From assembly GCA_031256955.1 (NCBI GenBank), contig JAIRPP010000016.1:124001-188000 (forward strand): DNA of 64,000 nucleotides, written 5' to 3'. The position numbers and the translations under genes are program-made. Below are positions 9,192 to 19,124 of this stretch, in pieces; position 1 is the first letter of the stretch; each line of letters starts with the position of its first letter. Under the pieces are notes generated by a model that was given only the letters and a program-made list of their open reading frames with translations, had not been told where the DNA came from and did no database searches. This DNA comes from Candidatus Methanoplasma sp. (GTDB lineage: Archaea > Thermoplasmatota > Thermoplasmata > Methanomassiliicoccales > Methanomethylophilaceae).

Positions 9192-9559
9192 AGGGGGTCC
9201 GACGCGGGCTTGGTTATTATACATTTTGGATAATATTTCCTTAATAGGATAATAAATATTTTGAATGCCTATAATGTACCTCGCCCGCCGGGCCGAGAGA
9301 AGGGCGGGCGAGATGGGGGGAGGAGCGGGGATGCGAGCGGCCTCCCGCATGCGTTTTCGGATGAAAGTTCGGGATAGAGTTCGGGATAAGGTCGTCTCGA
9401 CCCGTCTCAGATGATCGCATCGCGCCTTCGAAGCGGACCTGTCCCTCCTCTCGAAAAACATGGCATAAGGAGGTAAGGGGTTTGGAGGAGGAAGCCGTTT
9501 CCGAGCGCATGGCGCGCCCGCCAGTGATCCTGCCGCGGCTCTCCCGAGCCGCCCGCGAA

Positions 9560-9610
9560 CGGGTTTGCAAGGGGTTTGAAAAGGGTTTGGAGGAAGAGTA
9601 AGGGGTTTGC
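9560..9610 (+). repeat. Four closely spaced AAGGGGTTTG-type motifs downstream of the 9630-10499 ABC ATPase gene
   Basis: cgggtttg, aaggggtttg, aaaagggtttgg, taaggggtttgc; a further copy at 9475-9485. Confidence 0.6.
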
Positions 9611-9629
9611 GGGGGCAATGGCGCGACGC

Positions 9630-10499
9630 TCAGCACGCCTCCACCGGGCTTGGTTTCGACGCGGCCCCCCTGTGCCTCTTCTTGGCGGCCGCCATCCTCG
9701 CCCCGGGCGCGGAGTCGTCTGTCATCGGTATGGAGTCCCTGAGTATCACGTGAGGCCTGCCCTCGTCCTCCACGACCCTGGAGGCCACGCCGTACACGGC
9801 GGCCAGGTTGTCCTCGGTTATGACCTCCGACGGGGAGCCCACGGAGTATATGTCTCCCCTGTGCATCAGGATCACCTCGTCCGCGAACTTGGAGGCTATG
9901 TTTATGTCGTGGCTTATCATGATGACCAGCATGCCCTTCTCGGAGGACAGGGACTTGAGCATCTTGGTGACCTCCAGCTGGTGCCTTATGTCCAGGTTGG
10001 ACGTGGGCTCGTCCAGCAGGAGTATCTTCGGCTCCTGGACCAGGCCCCTGGCCAGCATGACCTTCTGGTGCTGCCCCGCGGACAACTCGTTGAAGGGCCT
10101 CATCGCCAGGTGGGATATCCCCAGGGTCCTGAGCGCGTCGTAGACTATGTCCAGGTCCCTGTCCAGGGTCTTCCATTTGCTGTGCGGGTGCCTCCCCATG
10201 AGCACCGTGTCCACCACGGTCAGCGGGAAGGTGTCGTTGGCGGAGTACGGGACGTACCCTATGCTCTTCGCCATCTCCCTTATCGTTATCTCCCTCACAT
10301 CCTTCCCGTCCAGGAAGACCGCCCCGGAGTCCGGGGAGAGGATCTTGTTGATGCAATGGATCAGAGTGGACTTCCCGACGCCGTTCGGCCCCAATATGGA
10401 CACGAACTTCGCCCCGTCCAGCTCCATGGATATGTCGTTCAGCACGGGGACGCTGGAGTACCCGAATTCCACGCTGTCTATCTTCAGATGCATTTTCAA
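9630..10499 (-). CDS. FecE/BtuD-type ABC transporter ATP-binding protein
   Basis: GPNGVGKSTLIHCINKIL, LSAGQHQKVMLARGLVQEPKILLLDEPTSNLD. Confidence 0.9.
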   Translation of the reverse strand: MKMHLKIDSVEFGYSSVPVLNDISMELDGAKFVSILGPNGVGKSTLIHCINKILSPDSGAVFLDGKDVREITIREMAKSIGYVPYSANDTFPLTVVDTVLMGRHPHSKWKTLDRDLDIVYDALRTLGISHLAMRPFNELSAGQHQKVMLARGLVQEPKILLLDEPTSNLDIRHQLEVTKMLKSLSSEKGMLVIMISHDINIASKFADEVILMHRGDIYSVGSPSEVITEDNLAAVYGVASRVVEDEGRPHVILRDSIPMTDDSAPGARMAAAKKRHRGAASKPSPVEAC

Positions 10500-10510
10500 C
10501 CGCCCATAGG

Positions 10511-10527
10511 TTGGATGTAGTATCCAA
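10511..10527. promoter_or_regulatory. 17-bp operator-like palindrome TTGGATGTAGTATCCAA
   Basis: Perfect 6-5-6 inverted repeat just upstream of the ABC ATPase start. Confidence 0.75.
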
Positions 10528-10657
10528 TTATGTCATGGGCGCACTTGGTATATATAACCGGCAGATGGCTGGATGAGTTGATTGAGCGCCTGCGGGGCGG
10601 TTTTCGAGCCGCGGGCGCGTATAGGGCGCGCTTAGCCGCGCTCGGCTCCATTATATA

Positions 10658-10674
10658 ATGGATTATACATCCAA
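10658..10674. promoter_or_regulatory. 17-bp operator-like palindrome ATGGATTATACATCCAA
   Basis: Between TATA-like TTATATAA and cobN start (10680). Confidence 0.75.
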
Positions 10675-10679
10675 CTTTC

Positions 10680-13600
10680 ATGAAGATGAAAGTCGTGTCC
10701 CTCTCCATCCGCACCTCCGACGCCAGGACCCTCGCGGAGCCCGCCAGGAGGCTCGAGGCCGACCTCGGCGTGGCCTGCGACCTCTACTGCGTCAACTGCG
10801 AGGACGCGGACGACGACATCCTGGTCTTCAGAGAGCTCGAGAGGAGGACCCTGGAGGCGGACTTCGTGTTCGTCAAGTGCATGTCCGACGCGTCCAGGTT
10901 CAACATGTTCGAGAGGTACGAGAAGGCCCTCGCCGGATGCAGGGGGTACGTGTTCCTGAACTCCGGGAGCCTGGAGGTCTCCACCATATACCGCCCCCTG
11001 TTCAAGGGGTCGGACGGGGACTTCGTCGCGCTCAGGGCGTTCGCGTCCAACAGGGGCCCGGAGAACGAGTACGGGATCCTGCGCTGGGCGGCGAAGGCCC
11101 TGGGGCTCACGTCGGAGCCCGTGCCTCGGCCAGTGGAGCAGAGGCAGGCGGGGATCTACCATCCCGGGTTCCCCAGGGACGTCGGGAGGGCGGAGTACAT
11201 GAAGTCGCTCGACCCGGGCAGGATATGCGCCGGCATCCTGTTCCCCAACAACCTGTGGCTGTACGGGAACACCGCCCACATAGACGCGCTGGTGGAGGCC
11301 CTGGACGCGGAGGGGGTGGACTCGATCCCCGTCTTCTTCTCCCTCGCGTCCTTCAGCGCGGAGGGGGTGGAGGGGACGAGGGCGTGCGTGAGGGAGCACT
11401 TCACCGACGGGGGCGGGCCGGTCATCGACGTCCTCATCGTCTGCTCCCCCTTCTCGCAGCTGATAAACTCCAGGTCCAAGCGCGGGATGCGCACCGAGGA
11501 CTCCGACAACTACTACCGCACCCTGCTCAACGTGCCCGTGATACAGGCGATGAGCGTCAGCGGGGACTACGCGGACTTCGAGAGCGACAAGATCGGGCTC
11601 GGGAAGCGCGACGTCTCCGCCAGCGTCGCGTGGCCCGAGATAGACGGGCAGATAATCTCCGTGCCCATATGCTCCACCCCCGGCGGGGGCGAGATGAAGC
11701 GCGCCTCCCCCATACCCGACAGGATAGGGCACCTGGCCCGCCTCGCCAGGGGGTGGGGGTCGCTCAGGCGCAAGCCCGTCGGCGAGCGCAGGGTCGCCAT
11801 ACTGCTCTACCAGCACAGGCCCGATTCGGGGAACATCGGCGGGGCGGCGGGGCTGGACGCGGTCGAGAGCGTGTCCGACATGCTCCGGAGGATGCATGAG
11901 GCGGGATACCGCGTGGAGGGGGTCCCGGGGTCCGGGAGGGAGCTGGTGGAGGAGATCCTGGACGGGGTGACCAACGACCTCGACTCCATGAGCGCGGGGA
12001 GGATGCGCGAGAAGGCGGCCGCGCTCGTCCCGCCCGGCGAGTACGCGGCGCGGTTCTCCGAGATACCGGAGTTCGACAGGGAGATGATGAGGGCGGAGTG
12101 GGGGGACCCTCCGGGGGAGATATGCGTGGACGGGGGGGACCTGGTGATACCGGGGCTGCTGAAGGGCAACGTCTTCATAGGGTACCAGCCGCTGAGGGGG
12201 TGGGGGGAGAGGATGGAGGGGGACTATCACGACCCCACCCTGTTCGCCCAGCACCAGTACCTCGCGTACTACAGATGGATAAGGGACTCCTTCAAGGCAG
12301 ACCTGGTCATGCACATAGGCACCCACGGCACTCTGGAGTGGCTCCCGGGGAAGAACGTGGGCCTGTCCGCGAAGTGCGACCCCGACGTGGTGCTGGACGG
12401 GATGCCGAACATCTACCCGTACATAATAGACGACCCGGGCGAGGGCGTACAGGCCAAGCGCAGGACCGAGTCCGTCCTCATAGGGCACATGTGCCCGACC
12501 ATGGCGCGGGCGGGGTCCTACGAGGAGCTGGACCGCGCCAACGTCCCGCTCCAGGAGTACTTCAGGTGCGCCGGGTCCGCGCCCGAGGAGAGGAGGCGCG
12601 AGCTGGCCTCGCAGATATACTCCGTCGCCAGGGAGCTGAGCCTCCTCAGCGACCTGGGGATCGAGGGGGACCCGGGGCCCGACGGGTTCGAGCCGTTCAT
12701 AGGCAGGCTGCACGACTATCTGACCGAGGTGAGGGACGCGATCATACGGTCCGACCTGCACGTGCTCGGGAGGCCTCCGAGCGGGAGGCACATGGACGAG
12801 GCGGTGTACTCCCTCACGCGGCTGGACAACGGAGAGGTCCCGTCGCTGCGCTATGCGTTCGCGGAGGGCATGGGCATCGATCTGAGGAGGATGCTGGACG
12901 ACCCGTCGGGGACCACCGGCGGGGAGGTCAACAGCGCGCTCGTCGACAAAGCGGACGGGGAGCTCCAGGCGTTCATCGGGAGGATGAGGGCGGCGGGGTA
13001 CGACAGGGAGGCGTGCATGAGGGACCTGAGGGAGAGGATCGGGGAGCCCTCCCGGGACCTGGAGGCCGCCGTGGCCTTCGCGTGCGACTCCCTCGCCCCG
13101 AACATAATGAGGATGGCGGACGAGATGGACCACGTCATGCTCGGGCTGGACGGCGGGTACGTCCCGCCGGGGCCGTCCGGCGCCCCCACCCGCGGGAACG
13201 CGGACATCCTGCCCATGGGCAGGAACTACTACGGCATCGATCCGGACTCGGTCCCCAGCCGCGCCTCCTGGGAGACCGGCAGGAAGATGGCGGACCAGAT
13301 GATAGAGAGGTACGTGGAGAAGATGGGGGAGCATCCGAGGGAGATCGGGTTCATCATCTGGGCCACGGACACCATGAAGACGGGCGGGGACGACGTGGCG
13401 TACGTCCTGTGGCTGATGGGGGCCAGGCCCGTATGGTCCAGGGAAGGCGGCCAGGTGATCGGGCTGGAGGCGGTGCCGCTGGGCGAGCTGGGGCGCCCGA
13501 GGGTCGACGTGACCGTGAACATAACCGGGCTGTTCAGGGACACGTTCCCGAACCTCATCGACCTGATAGACGACGCGGTGAAGCTCGTTTCGGGCCTCGA

Positions 13601-14429
13601 CGAGTCCGAGGAGGACAACGCCCTGGCGGCCAACCTCAGGAGGGACATAGTCGAGGGGATCGCAGGGGGGATCGGCGCGGAGGAGGCCAGGAGGAGGGGC
13701 TCCGTCCGCATATTCGGAGCCCCTCCGGGCGCCTACGGGACCGGGGTGAACAAGATGATCGAGTCGGGGGCGTGGAAGACCGTGAGCGACCTGGCCGACG
13801 TCTACATCGACTGGTGCTCCCACGGGTACGCCCGGGGGAGCTACGGGGACAGCCTGAGGGAGGAGTTCGTGAGGAGGTTCAGCAGGGTGGGGGCCACGGT
13901 CAAGAACATGCCCGACCGCGAGATAGACCTGCTGGACTGCGACGACGTCTACGAGTACCTGGGCGGGATGAACGCCTTCGTCCGCGCCTACGGGAGGAAG
14001 GACGCGATCTCCGTGATGGGCGACGGCTCGGACCCTAAGAGGCTCAAGATACGGGACGCGGCGGAGGAGCTCGGCTACGTCTTCAGGAGCAAGGTCCTGA
14101 ACCCGAAGTTCATCTCCGGGCTGAAGGAGCACGGGTACCGCGGGGCGGCGGAGCTGGCCAACATAGCGGAGTACGCCATGGCGTGGGACGCCACGTCGGG
14201 CATAGCGAGCGACTGGATGTACGAGGGCATGGCGGAGAGGTTCCTCTTCGACGAGGACACGCGGGAGTGGATGGAGGACGCCAACATACACGCGATGAAG
14301 AACATCCTCGACAGGCTGCACGAGGCCATCGAGCGCGGGCTGTGGGACGCGGACGCGGGCACGAGGGAGAGGCTCACGGGCCTCTACAGGGACGTGGAGG
14401 GCAGGATCGAGGAGGCGACCGACCGTTAA
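10680..14429 (+). CDS. cobN: Cobaltochelatase CobN / Mg-chelatase H-like large subunit
   Basis: 1249 aa; FAQHQYLAYYRWIRDSFKADLVMHIGTHGTLEWLPGKNVGLS; VTVNITGLFRDTFPNLIDLIDDAVKLV. Confidence 0.93.
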   Translation: MKMKVVSLSIRTSDARTLAEPARRLEADLGVACDLYCVNCEDADDDILVFRELERRTLEADFVFVKCMSDASRFNMFERYEKALAGCRGYVFLNSGSLEVSTIYRPLFKGSDGDFVALRAFASNRGPENEYGILRWAAKALGLTSEPVPRPVEQRQAGIYHPGFPRDVGRAEYMKSLDPGRICAGILFPNNLWLYGNTAHIDALVEALDAEGVDSIPVFFSLASFSAEGVEGTRACVREHFTDGGGPVIDVLIVCSPFSQLINSRSKRGMRTEDSDNYYRTLLNVPVIQAMSVSGDYADFESDKIGLGKRDVSASVAWPEIDGQIISVPICSTPGGGEMKRASPIPDRIGHLARLARGWGSLRRKPVGERRVAILLYQHRPDSGNIGGAAGLDAVESVSDMLRRMHEAGYRVEGVPGSGRELVEEILDGVTNDLDSMSAGRMREKAAALVPPGEYAARFSEIPEFDREMMRAEWGDPPGEICVDGGDLVIPGLLKGNVFIGYQPLRGWGERMEGDYHDPTLFAQHQYLAYYRWIRDSFKADLVMHIGTHGTLEWLPGKNVGLSAKCDPDVVLDGMPNIYPYIIDDPGEGVQAKRRTESVLIGHMCPTMARAGSYEELDRANVPLQEYFRCAGSAPEERRRELASQIYSVARELSLLSDLGIEGDPGPDGFEPFIGRLHDYLTEVRDAIIRSDLHVLGRPPSGRHMDEAVYSLTRLDNGEVPSLRYAFAEGMGIDLRRMLDDPSGTTGGEVNSALVDKADGELQAFIGRMRAAGYDREACMRDLRERIGEPSRDLEAAVAFACDSLAPNIMRMADEMDHVMLGLDGGYVPPGPSGAPTRGNADILPMGRNYYGIDPDSVPSRASWETGRKMADQMIERYVEKMGEHPREIGFIIWATDTMKTGGDDVAYVLWLMGARPVWSREGGQVIGLEAVPLGELGRPRVDVTVNITGLFRDTFPNLIDLIDDAVKLVSGLDESEEDNALAANLRRDIVEGIAGGIGAEEARRRGSVRIFGAPPGAYGTGVNKMIESGAWKTVSDLADVYIDWCSHGYARGSYGDSLREEFVRRFSRVGATVKNMPDREIDLLDCDDVYEYLGGMNAFVRAYGRKDAISVMGDGSDPKRLKIRDAAEELGYVFRSKVLNPKFISGLKEHGYRGAAELANIAEYAMAWDATSGIASDWMYEGMAERFLFDEDTREWMEDANIHAMKNILDRLHEAIERGLWDADAGTRERLTGLYRDVEGRIEEATDR

Positions 14430-14662
14430 CGCCTCTCCCCCTCGCCGCCCCCGAAGCGCTCCGCGTACCGCTCGGAGCTGGACTTGGAGCATGCGAGGCA
14501 CGCCGCCACCAGGACGAACAGGGACAGGATCGAGGCGAGGAAGGAGCACGACGCCGTGAGCGCGTCGGGGTCGCCCCTGAGGAATGCGATGCAGGCGGCC
14601 AGGGCGAGGACTAGCGTCGATACGACCGCTATAGAGACCGTCGCGAGTATCCTTCTTTCCAT
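14426..14662 (-). CDS. Small membrane protein (two predicted TM helices)
   Basis: MERRILATVSIAVVSTLVLALAACIAFL...SCSFLASILSLFVLVAACLAC. Confidence 0.5.
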   Translation of the reverse strand: MERRILATVSIAVVSTLVLALAACIAFLRGDPDALTASCSFLASILSLFVLVAACLACSKSSSERYAERFGGGEGERR

Positions 14663-14718
14663 GGCCGTGGAACGACCGCCGCGGATTTAACACATGCGCC
14701 CATGAAGAGCCTTATCTA

Positions 14719-14735
14719 TTGGATAATACATCCAT
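14719..14735. promoter_or_regulatory. 17-bp operator-like palindrome TTGGATAATACATCCAT
   Basis: Upstream of chlI-like gene (GTG 14763). Confidence 0.72.
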
Positions 14736-14762
14736 GTCCAAGGTGATCTCATCGAGGACGAC

Positions 14763-15785
14763 GTGCGGGCGCAGTTCCCATTCTCCAGGATAGTCGGACA
14801 GGAGGGCATGAAGAAGGCCCTCCTCCTGAACATAGCCGACCCCGGCATAGGCGGGGTCCTGATCAAGGGCGAGAAGGGGACCGCCAAGTCCACCGCGGTG
14901 AGGTCCCTGGCGCAGATCCTCCCGCCGAGGACGGTCGTGGAGGGGTGCCCCTTCCGCTGCGGATTCGGGGGGGAGGGGGGATACTGCCCGTACTGCATGG
15001 AGAAGATCGCGGAGGGGAGGGCTCTCTCTCCCGCCTCCTCCCCCATGAGGGTGGTCGAGCTGCCGCTCAGCGCGACCGAGGACAGGGTCGCGGGGACCCT
15101 GGACCTGGAGCGCGTGCTGAAGACCGGCGAGAAGAGGTTCGAGCCCGGGGTGCTGGCGCAGGCCAACGGCAACCTCCTGTACGTGGACGAGGTCAACCTG
15201 CTGGACGACCACCTGGTGGACCTCCTGCTGGACTCCGCGGCCATGGGCGTGAACTACGTCGAGAGGGAGGGGGTCTCCTTCTCCCACCCCGCCAGGTTCG
15301 TCCTGGTGGGGACCATGAACCCCGAGGAGGGCGATCTCAGGCCCCAGCTGCTGGACAGGTTCGGGCTGTCGGTGGACGTGGCGGGGGACCTGGACCCCAA
15401 GAAGAGGGCGGAGGTCGTCAGGCGGAGGCTGGCGTTCGACGCCGACCCCGCGGGATACATGGAATCGTGCGCGGAAGAGACCGGGAGGATCAGGGATTCG
15501 GTTTCGAGGGCGAGGGGGCTCCTCCCCCGGGTCGAGGCGGGCGAGGACCTCATAGACGCGGTCGTGTCCGTCACGTCCCGCTTCGGAGTGGACGGGCACC
15601 GCGCCGACATCACGCTCATGAGGGCCGCCAGGGCGAACGCGGCCCTCGACGGGCGGTCCAGGGTGGAGAAGGGGGACGTGCGCTCCACCGCCGAGCTGGT
15701 CCTCTCCCATCGCATGAAGAGGCGGCCGTTCGACAAGCCGGGCCTCGACGGCGCGGAGCTGGAGAAATGCCTGCAGAGCCTGTGA
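14763..15785 (+). CDS. Magnesium/cobalt chelatase ATPase subunit I (ChlI/BchI-like)
   Basis: IVGQEGMKKALLLNIADPGIGGVLIKGEKGTAKSTAVRSLA; LLYVDEVNLLDDHLVDLLLD. Confidence 0.9.
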   Translation: MRAQFPFSRIVGQEGMKKALLLNIADPGIGGVLIKGEKGTAKSTAVRSLAQILPPRTVVEGCPFRCGFGGEGGYCPYCMEKIAEGRALSPASSPMRVVELPLSATEDRVAGTLDLERVLKTGEKRFEPGVLAQANGNLLYVDEVNLLDDHLVDLLLDSAAMGVNYVEREGVSFSHPARFVLVGTMNPEEGDLRPQLLDRFGLSVDVAGDLDPKKRAEVVRRRLAFDADPAGYMESCAEETGRIRDSVSRARGLLPRVEAGEDLIDAVVSVTSRFGVDGHRADITLMRAARANAALDGRSRVEKGDVRSTAELVLSHRMKRRPFDKPGLDGAELEKCLQSL

Positions 15786-17644
15786 CGGGCGGGTATCCGT
15801 TCTCCGCGGTGGTCGGGGCGGGCGCGGCCAAGTCCGCCATCAGATGCGCCCTGGTCAACCCCGCCATAAAGGCGGTCCTGATCCGCGGGGGAGGGGGGAC
15901 GGGCAAGAGCACTATAGCCCGCGCGATCGCGGGCGTTTCTTCCAGGAGGATCGTGAACTGCCCGCCGGGCGTCACGGAGGAGCAGCTGTTCGGCGGGATA
16001 GACATAGAGAAGGCGCTGAGGGACGGGAGGGCGGAGGCCTCCGAGGGCCTGCTGGAGAGGTGCGGGGGCGGGGTGATGGTCATAGACGACGCGAACCTGA
16101 TGGACCCCGCGACGCTCGCGTCCGTGTTCGACTGCGTCGCTACGGGCGAGGCGAGGATCGAAAGAGGGGCGGTGTCCGCGAGGATCCCGTGCGACTTCCT
16201 CCTGGTGGCGACGGTCCGCCCGGGGGAGCCCGACCTGTCCCCGCACATGCTGGACAGGTTCGACCTGTGCGCGTACATGGAGGAGCCCGGGGAGGGCGAG
16301 AGGAAAGAGGCCCTCAGGAGGGGCAGGGACTTCTCCGCGGACCCGAAAGGGTTCGCCGAGAGGCACGGGAGGGAGGAGGCGGAGGAGGCCGCGCTCATCG
16401 AGAGGGCGTCGAGGATACTCCCCGCCGCGACCATCTCCGACGGGCTGGCCTCCATCATATCCGAGCTGTGCCAGAGGACCGGCGCGGCGGGGTGCCGCGG
16501 CGACCTGGCCATGGCTCGGTGCTCCATGGCGCTCGCCGCCCTGAGCGGGCGGGACGAGGTGACCAAGAGGGACGTGGAGGAGGCGGCCGCGCTATGCCTC
16601 GCCCATCGGAGGGGGGACGCCCCCCCGCCGCCTCCGCCGGACAGAGGGGGTGGAGACGGAGGCGAAGAGGATGATGACGGGCCCCCGCCGAGCGGGGGCG
16701 ACGAGCCCGGGGAGAGCGGGCGGGAGCCTTCGGGGGAGGAGGCGGACCGCCCCCCTCCGCCGGAGGGGGAGGCTCTCCCGGACATAGAGGAGATCATGTT
16801 CGAGATCGGCAGGCAGTTCAGGGTCATAGACTACATAGGGGCCGCCGGGGAGAGGGCCCGCAGGACCAAGGCCCGCAAGGGCCGCAGGGCGATGGCGGAG
16901 AGCGCGGACGGCACAGGGAGGCGCGCCGGGCACAGGATCCCCGCCGGGCGCGCCAGGGACGTGGCCTTCGACGCGACCATAATCGCGGCCGCGCCGCATC
17001 AGAGGGATAGGGACAGGGGCGGGCTCGCCGTGAAGATAGAGGAGGGGGACCTCAGGGAGAAGATACGGGAGAGGCGGTGCGGGTGCACCATCCTGTTCCT
17101 GGTGGACGCCAGCGGCTCGCTGGGAGCCAGGCGGAGGATGGCCGCCGTGAAGGGTGCGGTCCATTCGATGCTGAGGGACAGCTACGTCAGGCGCGACAGG
17201 GTCGGGCTGATGGCCTTCAGGAGGGATTCGGCGGAGCTGGTGCTGCCGCCCACCAGGTCGGTGGAGTACGGGCTCAGGAAGCTGGAGGAGCTGCCCACGG
17301 GCGGCAGGACCCCGCTGGGGGCGGCGCTGGAGAAGGCGCACGGATACATGTCTTCGAACCCGGGGCGCCGCCAGGGGGAGAGGCTCTTCATCGTGCTGGT
17401 CACCGACGGGAGGGCGAACGCGCCCCTGGCGGAGGGCGCGGACGCCACGGAGGAGGCGAGGGTGATCGCGGAGGGACTGGCCTCCCGCGGGATCGGATGG
17501 ATAGTGGTGGACGCTGGGCTCAGCTACCCGCACTTCCCAGACGCGGAGATCCTCGCCGAGAGGCTGCGCGCGAGCTATTTCAGGCTTGAGGACCTGGACG
17601 CGGACGGGCTCGCGGACAACGTCAGGATGGTCCTGGGCGCCTGA
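15767..17644 (+). CDS. Chelatase subunit D (AAA + proline-rich acidic linker + VWA; ChlD/BchD/CobT-like)
   Basis: IRGGGGTGKSTIARAIAG, VIDDANLMD, C-terminal MIDAS LFLVDASGSLGARRRM; ATG at 15767 overlaps end of subunit I. Confidence 0.88.
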   Translation: MPAEPVTGGYPFSAVVGAGAAKSAIRCALVNPAIKAVLIRGGGGTGKSTIARAIAGVSSRRIVNCPPGVTEEQLFGGIDIEKALRDGRAEASEGLLERCGGGVMVIDDANLMDPATLASVFDCVATGEARIERGAVSARIPCDFLLVATVRPGEPDLSPHMLDRFDLCAYMEEPGEGERKEALRRGRDFSADPKGFAERHGREEAEEAALIERASRILPAATISDGLASIISELCQRTGAAGCRGDLAMARCSMALAALSGRDEVTKRDVEEAAALCLAHRRGDAPPPPPPDRGGGDGGEEDDDGPPPSGGDEPGESGREPSGEEADRPPPPEGEALPDIEEIMFEIGRQFRVIDYIGAAGERARRTKARKGRRAMAESADGTGRRAGHRIPAGRARDVAFDATIIAAAPHQRDRDRGGLAVKIEEGDLREKIRERRCGCTILFLVDASGSLGARRRMAAVKGAVHSMLRDSYVRRDRVGLMAFRRDSAELVLPPTRSVEYGLRKLEELPTGGRTPLGAALEKAHGYMSSNPGRRQGERLFIVLVTDGRANAPLAEGADATEEARVIAEGLASRGIGWIVVDAGLSYPHFPDAEILAERLRASYFRLEDLDADGLADNVRMVLGA

Positions 17645-17702
17645 CCGCGGACATAGAGAAAAAAAAGGGGGGGGGGGGGTAAGCCGTTTGGCGGGGCCGC
17701 GG

Positions 17703-18998
17703 TCAGGGCGAGACCATGTCCCTGGTTATCTTGAACACCCCGTCCGCGCTCGCGTCGTACCCGGATGCGCGCAGGTTGTCCATGAAGAGGTCCACGAACC
17801 TCTGGTTCATCCTCTCGCCGTAGTCCTCCCCGAATATCTCGGGATAGAAGATCGACGCCATGTACGCTATCCTGACGGGCACGGGCATGCTCCCGTTGAG
17901 GATCATGTACCCCCCGCTCCCGTAGGCGTCCATCGCCTTGAAATACTGGGAGTATCCGTCCCAGACCTCCTGCATCCTGCCCTGGGTCACGGGCCCGTAC
18001 TCTATGCCCACCCAGTGGATGATGTAGTCCGCCTGGTACCTGGGCTCCAGGAGCCACTCGTCCCCGATCATGAACCTCTTGGTGGTGGCGGGCCAGTCCG
18101 CGAGGTTGTTCGCCCCTGCGGTCCGCGACGCGATGTAGTAGTCGGACGAGGTCCCGCTGAGATAGTTGTCCATCGCCACCGTGAGGGCTGTGGGGCGCGC
18201 GGATTCCGATATCAGGCCGGGCCCCGTCTTGGATAGGACGTGGGCCGTGATCCCGTCGCAGAACTCGGCGTACTCGTTGGCGCTGTCCTCGCACTGGAGC
18301 AGATACCCCAGCGTGATGGCCCCGGCGAGGGACTTGGTGCCTTCGGCCGCCGCTATCCTGACCACGTCTATCCCGGCGGCGGCGAAGGAGGCGTGGTTGG
18401 GGACGTACATCGCGCTGTCCTGCGTTATCACGGCGGACACGGGGTATTTGGATACCTCCTCCGCGTTCGCGCTGAACCTCACGTCGCTGATCCTCGGGAG
18501 CGACGCCAGGTCGGAGAACAGGGTGGAGTCCAAGTCCCCTCCCGAGACCGACTTTATCTTGCCGGCCGCGCCGATGGACTTCACTATGGCTATGACCTCG
18601 GGGCCCACCACGCATGCGGCGGATATGGGGTAGCCGACCTTCCCCTGCATGAGCCTGCCGCCGAAATAGTAGTCGTAGTTGATGGTCATCTCCTCGCGCT
18701 TTACCATCCTCTTGACCATGTCGAGGTCCGCCTGATCGACTCTCCCGTCGAGGTTCGCGTCGGCGTAGGGGATCTCCCCCGCCTCGCCGGCCAGTATCTT
18801 CTCCAGCGCGGCGACGTCCTCCTGGTCGAGGTAGTCGTCGTTGTTCGCGTTGCCGTATATCATCAGGCGGCCGGTGTCGTCGGAGGACCTGTACCTCCCC
18901 GCGCCGTCGTCGCCGGACAGGAGGTACAGCCCCGCGCCGGCGACGGCTACGATCAGGACTATGAGAACGGAGATCAGCTTCGCATTGGGCATGTTCAT
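17703..18998 (-). CDS. FecB/BtuF-type ABC substrate-binding protein with N-terminal dockerin-like EF-hand repeats
   Basis: Signal-anchor MNMPNAKLISVLIVLIVAVAGAGLYLL; NANNDDYLDQEDVAALEKILAG...DANLDGRVDQADLDMVKRMV; PBP fold. Confidence 0.85.
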   Translation of the reverse strand: MNMPNAKLISVLIVLIVAVAGAGLYLLSGDDGAGRYRSSDDTGRLMIYGNANNDDYLDQEDVAALEKILAGEAGEIPYADANLDGRVDQADLDMVKRMVKREEMTINYDYYFGGRLMQGKVGYPISAACVVGPEVIAIVKSIGAAGKIKSVSGGDLDSTLFSDLASLPRISDVRFSANAEEVSKYPVSAVITQDSAMYVPNHASFAAAGIDVVRIAAAEGTKSLAGAITLGYLLQCEDSANEYAEFCDGITAHVLSKTGPGLISESARPTALTVAMDNYLSGTSSDYYIASRTAGANNLADWPATTKRFMIGDEWLLEPRYQADYIIHWVGIEYGPVTQGRMQEVWDGYSQYFKAMDAYGSGGYMILNGSMPVPVRIAYMASIFYPEIFGEDYGERMNQRFVDLFMDNLRASGYDASADGVFKITRDMVSP

Positions 18999-19001
18999 CA
19001 G

Positions 19002-19018
19002 TTGGATGTATACTCCAA
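19002..19018. promoter_or_regulatory. 17-bp operator-like palindrome TTGGATGTATACTCCAA
   Basis: Immediately 5' of the 18998 start codon. Confidence 0.72.
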
Positions 19019-19124
19019 CAATATATATTATTGTGTCTCCACCATCTCGCGCGGAATCACGCCCGACCCTCCTGTGAAACAAAGTTTATCTACGTGCGCC
19101 CGTTAGCATAGCCAGGCGAGTCAG

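Noticed and set aside
10632-14693. 1353-aa minus-strand ORF
   Set aside because: Antisense shadow of cobN in high-GC DNA; low-complexity R/P/H/V composition, no domain motifs. The same applies to 36699-39437 (ileS) and 56794-58803 (hppA).
16620-16760. Proline/glycine/acidic linker of ChlD as a separate gene boundary
   Set aside because: Typical ChlD interdomain linker; frame is open throughout.
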